Shown here in pieces: positions 33,213 to 41,805 of a stretch of DNA of 64,000 bases. Positions within the stretch are counted from its first letter, which is position 1. Each line of letters starts with the position of its first letter. The notes beneath the pieces are model-generated. The model was not told the origin of the DNA. It was given only the letters and a program-made list of their open reading frames with translations, and did no database searches. The translations under genes were made by a program, and so were the position numbers. The stretch comes from Desulfocucumis palustris (lineage in GTDB: Bacteria > Bacillota > Desulfotomaculia > Desulfotomaculales > Desulfocucumaceae), in NCBI RefSeq assembly GCF_002933875.1, contig NZ_BFAV01000073.1:1-64000 (forward strand), read 5' to 3'.

Positions 33213-34355
33213 TCAAATACCCAAATCCCTGGCTATTATGCTTTTCATTACCTCGCTGGCGCCGGCGTAAATGGTCTGCACCCTGATATCCCGGTAATCC
33301 CGGCAGATGGGGTACTCTTCTATATAGCCGTAACCTCCGTAAAGCTGAAGGCAGTCATAGGCCACCCGGTTGGCCGTTTCGGTAATCCGGAATTTGGCCA
33401 TGGAAACCCGTTTTACCACGTTTTTGCCTTCCATGTGCTCTTCCACCAGGCGCTCCAGGAAGACCCCGCCCATTTCTATCTCCGTGGCCATTTCAACCAG
33501 TTTAAAGGCGTTATGCTGGAATTTGGAAACCGGTTTGCCGAAAATACTCCGGGTGGATGTATAAGCAAGGGCTTCCTTCAACATTTTTTCGGCCAGACCC
33601 TGTGCCGCCACGGCGGCCACCAGCCTTTCCTGCTGAAGCTTTTGCATGAGGCAGGAAAATCCCTGGTTCTCCAGTCCCAGGAGGTTGGTGGCGGGGACCC
33701 GGCAGTCCTCAAAAAACAATTCCACCGTGTCCTGGCTTTTTAGTCCCATTTTGTGCAGCCTGCGGCCCTTATTAAAGCCGGGGGTGCCGTTTTCCACCAC
33801 CAGCAGGCTGATGCCCCGGTGGGGGGGAGCGGCTTTCGGGTCGGTCTTGCAGGCAACTATCACAATATCGCACTGTTCGCCCCCGGATATGAAAGTTTTA
33901 GCTCCATTTAAAACGTAGCAGCCGCCATCCCTGACCGCCGTGGTCTTTATGGCCGCCAGGTCCGACCCGGCATCAGGCTCGGTCATGGCCACCGCGGCCA
34001 ATAGCTCCCCGGAGACGCACCCCGGCAGCCACCTGTTTTTCTGTTCGGGGTTCCCGAAGGAGGCAATATAGGGAACCACTATATCGCTGTGCAGGGGGAA
34101 CATGACATGGGTGCCGGCCCGGGCCAGCTCCTGGGCGATAATTACGGAATAACCGAAATCGGCCCCGGAGCCTCCGTATTTTTCCTCCGCCCAGGGGCAT
34201 AAAAACCCCTGCCCGCCGCTTTTAAGCCATAATTCCCTGGGCACCAGCCCTTCTTCCTCCCACAGCTGGTAGTGCGGCTTTATTTCCGTATCAATAAATT
34301 TTTTAAAAGCTTCCCGGAATATTTTGTAATCCCCCGTATTTAGGTCCAGGGCCAC
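33213..34355 (-). CDS. acyl-CoA dehydrogenase
   Basis: A 380-residue FAD-dependent dehydrogenase introducing the alpha-beta double bond into an acyl-CoA. Family signatures are MTEPDAGSDLAAIKT (FAD/substrate loop), the LYGGYGYIEEYP region and a C-terminal RDYRDIRVQTIYAGASE. The usual catalytic Glu of the YEGT motif is replaced (YAGAS). Instead E243 in LQQERL matches the helix-G Glu used by isovaleryl- and long-chain-type enzymes. It should pass electrons to an ETF, not seen here. It is last in the minus-strand operon from 39040, 60 bases after the SDR gene. Confidence 0.92.
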   Translation of the reverse strand: MALDLNTGDYKIFREAFKKFIDTEIKPHYQLWEEEGLVPRELWLKSGGQGFLCPWAEEKYGGSGADFGYSVIIAQELARAGTHVMFPLHSDIVVPYIASFGNPEQKNRWLPGCVSGELLAAVAMTEPDAGSDLAAIKTTAVRDGGCYVLNGAKTFISGGEQCDIVIVACKTDPKAAPPHRGISLLVVENGTPGFNKGRRLHKMGLKSQDTVELFFEDCRVPATNLLGLENQGFSCLMQKLQQERLVAAVAAQGLAEKMLKEALAYTSTRSIFGKPVSKFQHNAFKLVEMATEIEMGGVFLERLVEEHMEGKNVVKRVSMAKFRITETANRVAYDCLQLYGGYGYIEEYPICRDYRDIRVQTIYAGASEVMKSIIARDLGI

Positions 34356-34415
34356 TTCGGCACCTCCTTGTTTTGGGTTTTATCACGGCAATGTCCTGAA
34401 AAAGAAAATTTGGTT

Positions 34416-35243
34416 TTACATCCCTCCGGTCACCCGGATTACTTCCCCGGTGATGTAATCAGCCAGGGGAGAGGCCACCATCAGCAGGCCGGCGGCGGCT
34501 TCCTCCGGGGTGGCGGGCCTGCCCAGGGGGCACAGCAGGGTAAACATCTGCCTTATTTTTTCAGGGACGCCTATGGGCACCTGGCTGCCCTCCCTATCTA
34601 TAATTTCTCCCTTCTCCTTGGCCTGGGTAAGCCTGGTTTCTATGAACCCGAAGGCCACGCAGTTCACCAGTATGTTAAATGGGCCCCACTCCCTGGCCAG
34701 GGTTTTGGTAAGTCCCACCACCGCCGCCTTGGCGCTGGAATAGTTGGCCTGGCCGAAATTACCGTCCAGGCCGGCCACCGAGGAGATGTTGATTATTTTT
34801 CTTATCCTGGCCCGCCCTGTTTCCTGTTTTTCCCTGGCAGCCACATCCCGCATGTAAGGCGCCGCGGCCCGGATGATTTTAAAGGGCGCGCTGATGTGGA
34901 TGTCCAGCATGGCCTGCCACTGGCTGTCGGTCATCTTATGAACGGTTCCGTCCCAGGTGTAGCCGGCGTTGTTAACCAAAATGTCCAGGCTGGGCCCGAA
35001 GGCCTCCACGGTTTCTTTTACCAGCCTTTGGGCATAACCCTCGGCGGTTACGTCGCCCACCACGGCAATGGCCTGGCCTCCCAGGGCTTTTATTTCGGCC
35101 ACTGTTTCCAGGGCCGGGGCCTCGTCAATGTCGGTGATGGCCAGTTTTGCCCCCTCCCGGGCGAAAAGAAGGGCCGCGGCTTTGCCGATGCCCCTTCCGG
35201 AGCCGGTAATAATGCAGACTTTATCCTTTAACATCTTTTCCAT
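34416..35243 (-). CDS. SDR-family oxidoreductase (3-hydroxyacyl-CoA dehydrogenase type)
   Basis: A protein of about 275 residues with an NAD(P)-binding TGSGRGIGKA motif near residue 14, an NNAGYTW segment, catalytic Ser in NISSVAGL and YSSAK (Tyr and Lys) in NYSSAKAAVVGL. Substrate specificity is not shown by sequence. In context it probably oxidises a 3-hydroxyacyl-CoA formed by the MaoC-type hydratase encoded just upstream. Near the C-terminus a longer loop (about 200-225, EKGEIIDREGSQVPIG) covers the active site. ATG 35243 is used, as GGGAGG lies eight bases before it. It belongs to the operon 39040-33213. Confidence 0.88.
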   Translation of the reverse strand: MEKMLKDKVCIITGSGRGIGKAAALLFAREGAKLAITDIDEAPALETVAEIKALGGQAIAVVGDVTAEGYAQRLVKETVEAFGPSLDILVNNAGYTWDGTVHKMTDSQWQAMLDIHISAPFKIIRAAAPYMRDVAAREKQETGRARIRKIINISSVAGLDGNFGQANYSSAKAAVVGLTKTLAREWGPFNILVNCVAFGFIETRLTQAKEKGEIIDREGSQVPIGVPEKIRQMFTLLCPLGRPATPEEAAAGLLMVASPLADYITGEVIRVTGGM

Positions 35244-35256
35244 CAAACATTCCTCC

Positions 35257-35673
35257 CTACAAACAGGCTTCGAAAGAGCCCTCCACTTTAACCTGGCTGT
35301 TTTGATCCTCGGCTTTTACTTCACAGATGATGATATTCTCCCGGTCCTCAATCCTTTTGGCCGTTACCCGCCCGGTGACGGTTATGACGTCTCCGGGCTT
35401 TGTGATGTTGACAAACCTTGCTTTTAATTTCTTTAAATTCCTCTGGGGTATCCAATCTGTTATGGCCTGGCCCACAAATCCCATAATCAGCATTCCGTGG
35501 GCGATGACTCCTCCGAAGCCGGCCATTTTGCCCACGGCGTTCTGAAAGTGAATGGGGTTGAAATCTCCGGACGCCCCGGCGTATTTAACCAGCTGCACCT
35601 CGCTGACCGGGTCTTTTACCAGGGCCGGCATTTGGTCACCTATGTTTATTTCACTGAAAAGCGGCGTTTTCAT
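35257..35673 (-). CDS. MaoC-type hotdog hydratase, catalytic subunit
   Basis: A 138-residue hotdog-fold protein with the hydratase motif YAGASGDFNPIHF, placing D37 and H42 as the catalytic pair, followed by GFGGVIAHGMLIMGF. It should hydrate a 2-enoyl-CoA to the (R)- or other 3-hydroxyacyl-CoA. It is shorter than a double-hotdog enzyme and sits 20 bases after a gene for a second hotdog protein lacking that motif, suggesting a two-subunit enzyme as in HadAB and ChsH1-ChsH2. Confidence 0.88.
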   Translation of the reverse strand: MKTPLFSEINIGDQMPALVKDPVSEVQLVKYAGASGDFNPIHFQNAVGKMAGFGGVIAHGMLIMGFVGQAITDWIPQRNLKKLKARFVNITKPGDVITVTGRVTAKRIEDRENIIICEVKAEDQNSQVKVEGSFEACL

Positions 35674-35693
35674 AATTCCTCCCTCCGGGTGAA

Positions 35694-36131
35694 CTATTGC
35701 AGCTCAATTATTGTTTTGCGTGATTTAAGCACGGGGCCCCTGCCCGCAGCGGTGTAAGCCGAGTCGATGCTGAATATATGCATGGACTTTTTTTCAGTAT
35801 AGCCGGCCAGGGAAGTGGATACCGTTATTTCATCCCCGGCGCAGATATCTCCCAGATATTCGAATTCCTGCTCACCGTGCAGCACTTTTACCGGGTTCAG
35901 ACCCAGCCAGCGGCATATTTCCATAAAGTCCGGCCCGCCCCACAGGTCAATGCACAGGCCGAAGGTGGGGGGGGCTATTACATCCCGGTGGCCCAGTTCT
36001 TTGGCCTCTTCCGTGCCGGTGTATATTTTTTTGCCGTCACCGATGGCCAGCGCCATTTCCCTTATCTTGCCTTTTTCCACCCGGAATGTGAATTCAGGCA
36101 GGGATGAGCCCACCAATTTGCTTTTTTCCAT
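35694..36131 (-). CDS. MaoC N-terminal/FAS1-like hotdog subunit
   Basis: A 145-residue protein of the FAS1-like dehydratase (MaoC N-terminal) family with the hallmark IAPPTF segment and a C-terminal LHGEQEFEYLGDICAGDEI stretch. It lacks the Asp-His hydratase motif of the 35257 protein, so it is probably the substrate-binding partner of that subunit. The ribosome site AAGGAGGGCC precedes ATG 36131. It sits between a small Cys-rich gene and the catalytic hydratase gene in the same operon. Confidence 0.85.
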   Translation of the reverse strand: MEKSKLVGSSLPEFTFRVEKGKIREMALAIGDGKKIYTGTEEAKELGHRDVIAPPTFGLCIDLWGGPDFMEICRWLGLNPVKVLHGEQEFEYLGDICAGDEITVSTSLAGYTEKKSMHIFSIDSAYTAAGRGPVLKSRKTIIELQ

Positions 36132-36165
36132 AAGGCCCTCCTTTCCAGGCAGGTTTAAACCGATA

Positions 36166-36372
36166 TTACAGGAGTGAGCCGCCTGTTAAAAAATCCTTAA
36201 AAAGAGAACATACGGCCTTGCCGCCGCAGTGGTTTTCGGCGCTGCACCGCCAGGAAAGCGGGGTGCAGGCCACCTGGCAGGTTCTGGTTCCCTCCATCCG
36301 GTATAGCAGGGTTATCGTTATTTCCCGCCCGTTAATAGGGCATTTTTTTAAATGTTTAACTTCCGTCTGCAA
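36166..36372 (-). CDS. small Cys-rich protein, unknown
   Basis: 68 residues with seven cysteines (KKCPINGREI, then TCQVACTPLSWRCSAENHCGG and AVCSLF), which suggests a metal site or a small zinc-binding fold. It has a TTG start at 36372 with GGGGAT upstream. It lies between the thiolase and the hotdog subunit in an otherwise tightly packed operon, so it is likely translated. I recognise no family. The gap of 43 bases to the thiolase gene contains nothing else. Confidence 0.55.
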   Translation of the reverse strand: MQTEVKHLKKCPINGREITITLLYRMEGTRTCQVACTPLSWRCSAENHCGGKAVCSLFKDFLTGGSLL

Positions 36373-36415
36373 AAAACCATCCCCGTATAGTTCTTTTCAG
36401 CCCGGGGTTGGACGG

Positions 36416-37615
36416 TCAGCGGCCCTCCCGGGCGCCGGGCTCTTTACCCACTATGCATACCGATGCCACGCACCACCAGGGAAAACCGCCCATATTGTGG
36501 GTCAGTCCCAGTTTTGGGTTGTCTATTTGCCTTTCTCCGGCCCTGCCCTGTAATTGCAGGTACATTTCGTACAGCATGCGCAGTCCGCTGGCACCGATGG
36601 GGTGGCCGAAGGATTTGAGGCCTCCGTCGGGGTTTACCGGCAGCCGGCCGGTTAAATCAAAATCCCCGTTAAGCACGTCCGCCCAACCCCCGCCTCTCCG
36701 GCTGAAGCCAAGATCCTCATAAATAACAAGCTCGGTGGGGGTGAAGCAGTCGTGTACCTCCGCCATGCTTATTTGACCGGCCGGGTCCGTAATACCGGCC
36801 TGGCCGTAGGCGTCCAGTCCGGCCATGTAAGTCTCCCGGACGGTGGTAAAGTCGTAATCCTGATGCAGGCCTCCATGATTGGGCCCGCAGATTATGGACA
36901 GGGCTTTGACGAAGATGGGGTCTTTTCTGTACCTTGGGGCGTCTTCCGAGCGGACAATCACGGCTGCGGCGGCCCCGTCCGCAACCCCGGAGCAGTCCAT
37001 TATACCCAGGGGGGCCGCCACCAGGGGAGAGTTGATAATTTGCTCCATGGTGATTTCCTGGCGAAACTGGGCCTTTGGGTTTTTGGCCCCGTTCCGGTGG
37101 TTTTTCCAGGCGATTCGGGCCAGTACTTCCTTGCCCTGACCCGCCTCCAGGCCGTACTTTTTGAAATAGGCCGGGGCCAGCAGGGAGAAGGCCGCCGGGG
37201 CTGAATAATTGGGCTTGGTGCCGTCGTCCGGCTGAGGGGGTATGACCAGCCCGCTATAACCGGAATCCTTTAATTTTTCCGCCCCCACCACCAGCGCCAC
37301 GTCATAGGCGCCTGAGGCCACGGCATAGCAGGCGTTGCGGAAGGCATCCGTTCCGGTGGCGCAGAAATTCTCCACCCTGGTAACAGGTTTGTACTGGATT
37401 TTAAGCGGCTCGGACAGGGTAATGCCGCAAAATCCCGAGTTGCAGGTGCCGAACCAGTAGGCGTCTATTTTTTCCGGGCCGATGCCGGCGTCTTCCAGGG
37501 CCTGGTACGCGGCTTCAACAATCATATCGTCCAGGCTCTTATCCCACAGTTCTCCGAAGCGTATGCAGCCCATGCCAACTATGGCCACTTTATCGGTTAT
37601 TCCTTTGGCAGCCAT
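36416..37615 (-). CDS. thiolase-family protein (SCP2/lipid-transfer type)
   Basis: A 399-residue thiolase-fold enzyme. The nucleophile is probably C85 in VENFCATGTDA, and the active-site His lies in GHPIGASG. The C-terminal segment GGFPWWCVASV replaces the canonical CGGG-type motif, as in SCP2-type thiolases and related aldolases that act with DUF35 partners. It is three bases downstream of the HMG-CoA-synthase/DUF35 fusion gene, and translation is likely coupled. It may cleave a 3-ketoacyl-CoA or perform a retro-aldol step, or form acetoacetyl-CoA handed to the synthase. Confidence 0.88.
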   Translation of the reverse strand: MAAKGITDKVAIVGMGCIRFGELWDKSLDDMIVEAAYQALEDAGIGPEKIDAYWFGTCNSGFCGITLSEPLKIQYKPVTRVENFCATGTDAFRNACYAVASGAYDVALVVGAEKLKDSGYSGLVIPPQPDDGTKPNYSAPAAFSLLAPAYFKKYGLEAGQGKEVLARIAWKNHRNGAKNPKAQFRQEITMEQIINSPLVAAPLGIMDCSGVADGAAAAVIVRSEDAPRYRKDPIFVKALSIICGPNHGGLHQDYDFTTVRETYMAGLDAYGQAGITDPAGQISMAEVHDCFTPTELVIYEDLGFSRRGGGWADVLNGDFDLTGRLPVNPDGGLKSFGHPIGASGLRMLYEMYLQLQGRAGERQIDNPKLGLTHNMGGFPWWCVASVCIVGKEPGAREGR

Positions 37616-37618
37616 TTA

Positions 37619-39040
37619 TTAAACCCCCTGTCTTTTCGGCCTGGCTTTCCAGAAATAGTTGTGCACTCCACCGGCCGTGTAAAGTTTCCTGAATGACATT
37701 TCCACTTCCATGCCTATTTCTATCTTGTCAATGTCGCAATCGGTCATCTCGCAGAGTATGCGGCCTCCTCCCTGGAAATCCAGCACCCCCAAAACCGTGG
37801 GCGGATCCTGGGAGAAGGTGAGATAGTCAATGGCGTAGGTGGCGACCCTGGCTTTTTTATCGGCGAAACAGTATTCCCGCATTTCATCCCTGGCCTGGCA
37901 GTTGACGCAGACCCTTTGCCTGGGAAACTGGGGCGTGGCGCAGCGGGTGCAAAGGGAGCCGTAAAAAGCGTACTTTTTCTTTAATTCCCTGAACATGGCC
38001 GGGGCCGAGGGCCTGATGAAATCCGGCCTCCTGGGCGGCTCGTATTCCAGGAGCTGGCGCCATTTGAGATAGGTGTTGTAGTTCAGACCGGTTTTTTTGG
38101 AGGCCAGATGCCCTTTGACGCCCCTTCCGGGACGGAAATCCCTTATTTTTTCGGTTGCCCTGAACAATATGGCGTCGCTGCCTTCACCGAAGGTGGCCAA
38201 CAATATCAAATCCCCGGGCGCCGCTTCCTCCAGGGCGGCGGCCAGCATCATGGGGGCGTTGGCGGCGCCCGCCTGCCCCGCCGTGGAAAAAAGGCTGTCC
38301 TGGACCACGGCCAGGTCAAAACCCATGCTTTTGGCCAGGGCCATCTGGTACCTGGGACTGGGGCCGTAAAGCACCAGCCTGTTGATATCGGAGGGTTTCA
38401 GCCCTTTCTTTTTCAGCAGTTCTTCCACCGCGGACCGTACAATACTGTTGTATCCCCGGCTGATGTAGAAGCGCTCCTCCCAGCCCCGTACAAACCTTTC
38501 TCCGGGTTCCCTCCACTGGGAAAGGAGTTCCGCTGAAATGGACACATGGCCCTCCAGGGACGCCAGAACCTTTTCACTCCCCAGTAAAAATGCCGCCGCC
38601 CCGTCTCCGGATATTTGTTCCCACTGGCTCTGGGGGGCTCCCAGGCGGCAGTCGGCCACGGTGACCAGAGCGTTTCCGGCGCCGGAGGCGACAGCGTCAA
38701 AGCCGGCCAGCAGGGCTCCGGAACCGGACCTCAAGGAGCAGGTATAGTCCCCGGCGCGGACCTGCCGGGGTGAGTCCAGGGCCGCGGCGACGGTGGCCGC
38801 GGATTGTTTTTCCCCGTAAGGGGGTGAACTGGTGGCAAAGTAAAGTACGTTGAATGGCGGTTTCTCCGGGGCTGACAGGCAGTCCCTGGCCGCTTCAACC
38901 GCCATGGACACGCTGTCCTCGTCGTAATTGGCCACGGCCTTTTCCCCCGGGGGGGCCGGCTCGCCGAAAAATTCCTTGTACCTTTTCCTGTCCAGCCTGT
39001 TGAAAGGTATGTAGGCTCCGTAGGCGACAATGCCCAGCAT
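37619..39040 (-). CDS. HMG-CoA-synthase-like domain fused to DUF35 zinc-ribbon/OB domain
   Basis: A 473-residue fusion. Residues about 1-320 resemble 3-hydroxy-3-methylglutaryl-CoA synthase/KAS III-like enzymes (LGIVAYGAYIP start, NYDEDSVSMAVEAARDCL), with the likely nucleophile C101 in GDYTCSLRSGSGA. Residues about 345-470 are a DUF35 module: a rubredoxin-like zinc ribbon (CTRC and CVNC) followed by an OB fold. In archaea thiolase, HMG-CoA synthase and DUF35 are separate proteins in one complex that channels acetoacetyl-CoA. Here two are fused and the thiolase gene is adjacent. It is first gene of the operon; the ATG at 39040 has a GGAGG-type site. Confidence 0.88.
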   Translation of the reverse strand: MLGIVAYGAYIPFNRLDRKRYKEFFGEPAPPGEKAVANYDEDSVSMAVEAARDCLSAPEKPPFNVLYFATSSPPYGEKQSAATVAAALDSPRQVRAGDYTCSLRSGSGALLAGFDAVASGAGNALVTVADCRLGAPQSQWEQISGDGAAAFLLGSEKVLASLEGHVSISAELLSQWREPGERFVRGWEERFYISRGYNSIVRSAVEELLKKKGLKPSDINRLVLYGPSPRYQMALAKSMGFDLAVVQDSLFSTAGQAGAANAPMMLAAALEEAAPGDLILLATFGEGSDAILFRATEKIRDFRPGRGVKGHLASKKTGLNYNTYLKWRQLLEYEPPRRPDFIRPSAPAMFRELKKKYAFYGSLCTRCATPQFPRQRVCVNCQARDEMREYCFADKKARVATYAIDYLTFSQDPPTVLGVLDFQGGGRILCEMTDCDIDKIEIGMEVEMSFRKLYTAGGVHNYFWKARPKRQGV

Positions 39041-39144
39041 TTAGGCATACCTCCATTTCTTCCTGTATAACCCTCCAGGAGTTCTTGTTTTAGATGCTGC
39101 CGCGTTCAATAAATGAGTATTGTGTTAGCTGACTTTTCTGTTAA

Positions 39145-39163
39145 TTCGCAATTATTGTGCCCG
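39145..39163 (-). promoter_or_regulatory. sigma-54 (-24/-12) promoter
   Basis: On the minus strand GGGCACAATAATTGCGAA has GG and GC separated by exactly ten bases, matching TGGCAC-N5-TTGC. It reads toward the start of the acyl-CoA operon at 39040, 105 bases away. Confidence 0.75.
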
Positions 39164-39248
39164 GTCCGGGTATTGAACCGATAAAACCGGTTGTCCCTGT
39201 GTAAATAGAGTTTTTCTGTCACACAGATTTTCAGTGGAGTTTTGGATA

Positions 39249-39309
39249 AGGACAATGTTGTCCTGAAAATAAAACAATATTGTGTTTGGTTGTTTTGTTT
39301 TCAGGACAT
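39249..39309. promoter_or_regulatory. enhancer-like inverted repeats for a sigma-54 activator
   Basis: TCCTGAAAATAAAACAA (39261-39277) and TTGTTTTGTTTTCAGGA (39290-39306) are inverse complements at 16 of 17 positions. AGGACAATGTTGTCCT (39249-39264) forms a second dyad sharing the TCCT half. They lie about 90-160 bases upstream of the sigma-54 promoter, the usual place for activator binding. Confidence 0.7.
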
Positions 39310-39342
39310 GTTTCTTGCGTTTATTTACGGCCCGGGCAGGAT

Positions 39343-39379
39343 CAAAAAAGGGTTCGAAGGGGAATACCCCCCCGAACCC
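39343..39379 (-). terminator. intrinsic terminator of the activator gene
   Basis: GGGTTCG (39350-39356) pairs with CGAACCC (39373-39379), extended by the C/G-rich loop sides. On the minus strand it is followed by TTTTTTG. It separates the activator gene from the operon promoter region. Confidence 0.85.
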
Positions 39380-39388
39380 GGTGCCGAC

Positions 39389-41476
39389 TTATAATGGTAT
39401 GTTTAATTCTTTAATTTTTGCGTAAAGCCTTGAACGGCTCATATTAAGCGTTCTCGCGGCCTTGGTTTTATTGCCCCCGGCTTTCTCCAGGGCGGAAATG
39501 ATTACGTCACGCTCGGTCTGTTTAATCCTGTCCCTGTATTGAAGATTCTCCTGCTGTCCGGGCCGCCGGGAGGACTCGGCCCGCAGCATGTAAGCCGGCA
39601 GGTGCTGTATCCGTATATTTCCCTCCCTTAAAAAATTGGCGGCTCTTTCTATTACATTCTCCAGTTCCCGCACGTTGCCCGGCCATCTGTATTTCAGCAG
39701 CACTTCCATGGCTTCCTGGGATATACCGGTGATTGCCGTTTTTAATATGTGGTTGAATTTGCCGACAAAATACCTGGCCAGTGGTTCTATATCCTCCGGA
39801 CGCTCCCTTAAGGGAGGAATCCGGATATTTATCACGTTAAGCCGGTAATAAAGGTCCTCCCTGAAGTCTCCCGATTCCATGGAGGCTTGCAGGTTCTTAT
39901 TGGTGGCGGCTATTATTCTTACATCCACGTGAACGGTCCTGGTTCCGCCCACCCTCACAAATTCCCTTTCCTGTATCACCCGTAACAGTTTGGACTGAAG
40001 ATTCAGGGACATGTCTCCGATTTCATCCAGGAACAGTATTCCCCCGTCGGCCAGTTCGAACCTGCCGGGCTTGCCGTTTTTATCCGCACCGGTGAAGGCC
40101 CCGGGGGCGTAGCCGAATATTTCGCTTTCCAAAAGGTTCTCGGGTATGGCGGCGCAATTTACGCTTATAAAGGGGCCGTTGCTCCTGGGACTGAAATTGT
40201 GAATGGCCCGGGCCACCAGTTCCTTGCCCGTGCCGGACTCCCCGGAGACCAGCACCGTGGAACCGCTGGCGGCTATCTGCCTGCATTCATCCAAAATCAT
40301 TTTCATCGGCCTGCTCACCGCGATCATGCTTTCAGCCGCAAACTTCGCGCCGCCTGTTTTGCGCAGCTCCTCGCGGTAGTATGCGATTTTATTCTGAAGT
40401 GAGTTTAGCTTGGCGGCCAGTTCCTTTATTTCAGCCAGCTGCGGAAATATAACCTTGCCCACGGCTCCCGTGGGCAGTCCGTCCTTGATAACCGGCAGCC
40501 TGGAGACAATAAGCTCTTTTCCCCGTATGGTCTGAATTTCACTGAGTTCCGGTATCCCTGTCCCGGCCACAATGTGCAGCCTGCTGTTGGGCAGAATATC
40601 AGTGATGTAGCAGCCCACGGCATCCCCCGGGTTTACACCCAGATAATCCGCCAGCACCTGGTTGATCAGGGTCACAATCCCCGAGCCGTCCACCACCACT
40701 ATGCCGTCGTAAATTATATTCAGCACGGTATCAAGGGTTTGATTCAAATTTTTCACTATTTCCAGTTCCCGGGCCACTTGCTCAAATTCGGTGAGGTCCT
40801 GAAAAACCACTATGGTCCCGTTTACCGTACCCCTGCTGATGATGGGCAATATATTCACTATGGTGGCCGAACCGTTTATTTTATGTTTCAAGCCCAGTTG
40901 CGCAGTTCCCAGAAAAGAAGCTTCCAGTCCTATTTCGCCCAGAATTTTGCGGTAATGCCTGCCTGCGGCGTCCTGGCCCTTTAATCCCAGCAACTTTTCC
41001 GCGCTGCTGTTGAGCAGTGTTATTCTTTTCTCCGCGTCCACCGCCACCACCGCGTTCTGCATGGCGTTCAGTATGGCGCTTAACTGGGCGTTTAGTAAAT
41101 CCGATTTTTTTAACAGTGTGAGCACCATGTCGGCTTTTGTGAAAATGCCGGCCAAATGACCGCCGGCGTCCAGTACCGGCGCGGAGCCCACGGGGCTTGT
41201 TTTTACTATTTCCTTTACGGTTTCATAATCCACGCTGCCGGAAACCGTCATGGCATTATTGTTGTAAAAGCTGTCGATGGGGGTATCCAGGGATGCTTTT
41301 TCCAGCAGGGCATCCAGAAAATTTGTTCTGGTGAGTATGCCGATTACCCTGTTTCCCGGATCCACCACCGGAAGGCTGTCCACCTTGGCGTGTCTGAAAA
41401 GCCTGGCCGCCTTTTCCAGGGTGTCGCCGGGATAAAGGCGCGGCGGGTCGCTCTTAATCATATCTTTGAGGAACAA
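39389..41476 (-). CDS. sigma-54-dependent transcriptional activator, CBS-CBS-PAS-PAS-AAA+-Fis
   Basis: A 695-residue enhancer-binding protein. Two CBS motifs lie at about 1-120, PAS domains at about 125-240 and 240-350, and the AAA+ domain follows with Walker A GESGTGKELVA (about 400) and the sigma-54 contact loop GAFTGA. A C-terminal Fis-type helix-turn-helix (KTKAARTLNMSRSRLYAKI) completes it. CBS pairs often bind adenine nucleotides or CoA-like ligands, so it may report energy or acyl status. It has a TTG start at 41476 with AGGCGG upstream. It lies next to a sigma-54 promoter with enhancer-like repeats and is therefore the likely activator of the acyl-CoA operon. Confidence 0.93.
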   Translation of the reverse strand: MFLKDMIKSDPPRLYPGDTLEKAARLFRHAKVDSLPVVDPGNRVIGILTRTNFLDALLEKASLDTPIDSFYNNNAMTVSGSVDYETVKEIVKTSPVGSAPVLDAGGHLAGIFTKADMVLTLLKKSDLLNAQLSAILNAMQNAVVAVDAEKRITLLNSSAEKLLGLKGQDAAGRHYRKILGEIGLEASFLGTAQLGLKHKINGSATIVNILPIISRGTVNGTIVVFQDLTEFEQVARELEIVKNLNQTLDTVLNIIYDGIVVVDGSGIVTLINQVLADYLGVNPGDAVGCYITDILPNSRLHIVAGTGIPELSEIQTIRGKELIVSRLPVIKDGLPTGAVGKVIFPQLAEIKELAAKLNSLQNKIAYYREELRKTGGAKFAAESMIAVSRPMKMILDECRQIAASGSTVLVSGESGTGKELVARAIHNFSPRSNGPFISVNCAAIPENLLESEIFGYAPGAFTGADKNGKPGRFELADGGILFLDEIGDMSLNLQSKLLRVIQEREFVRVGGTRTVHVDVRIIAATNKNLQASMESGDFREDLYYRLNVINIRIPPLRERPEDIEPLARYFVGKFNHILKTAITGISQEAMEVLLKYRWPGNVRELENVIERAANFLREGNIRIQHLPAYMLRAESSRRPGQQENLQYRDRIKQTERDVIISALEKAGGNKTKAARTLNMSRSRLYAKIKELNIPL

Positions 41477-41805
41477 AGTAATACCGCCTTCCTGATACTG
41501 TTTATATAATATGTATTAAATTCGTCGGAATATTTTTCCTTCCGGCTTGTTTGCGGAGTAATAGTAAAAAATCAGGCTGATATAATGAGACTGGCCCAAG
41601 GCTGCAGCCGGGCTGCATGTTTTAAGCCGGAGTGCCCGTTATATACGGCGGAGCATTTGCGAATACGGTGTTGAAAGCTGCCGGACAGGGAAGTTTTTCC
41701 TTGTTTTGTGAGAAATACTTCTTATAGAAAAAAAAACAAAACTGTGTTAATATCTTCTTGTTATTTATTTAAATTATTACAATTTTTTCATAAACGGAGG
41801 TAATT
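41477..41805. other. 329-base divergent intergenic region
   Basis: AT-rich toward 41806. It contains the upstream regions of the sigma-54 activator and of the HD-GYP gene. No distinct repeat or RNA structure was recognised. ACGGAGGTAATT precedes the 41806 start. Confidence 0.5.

Noticed and set aside
34368-35231. 287-codon plus-strand ORF antisense to the SDR gene
   Set aside because: Gly/His-rich antisense translation; the SDR frame carries all expected motifs.
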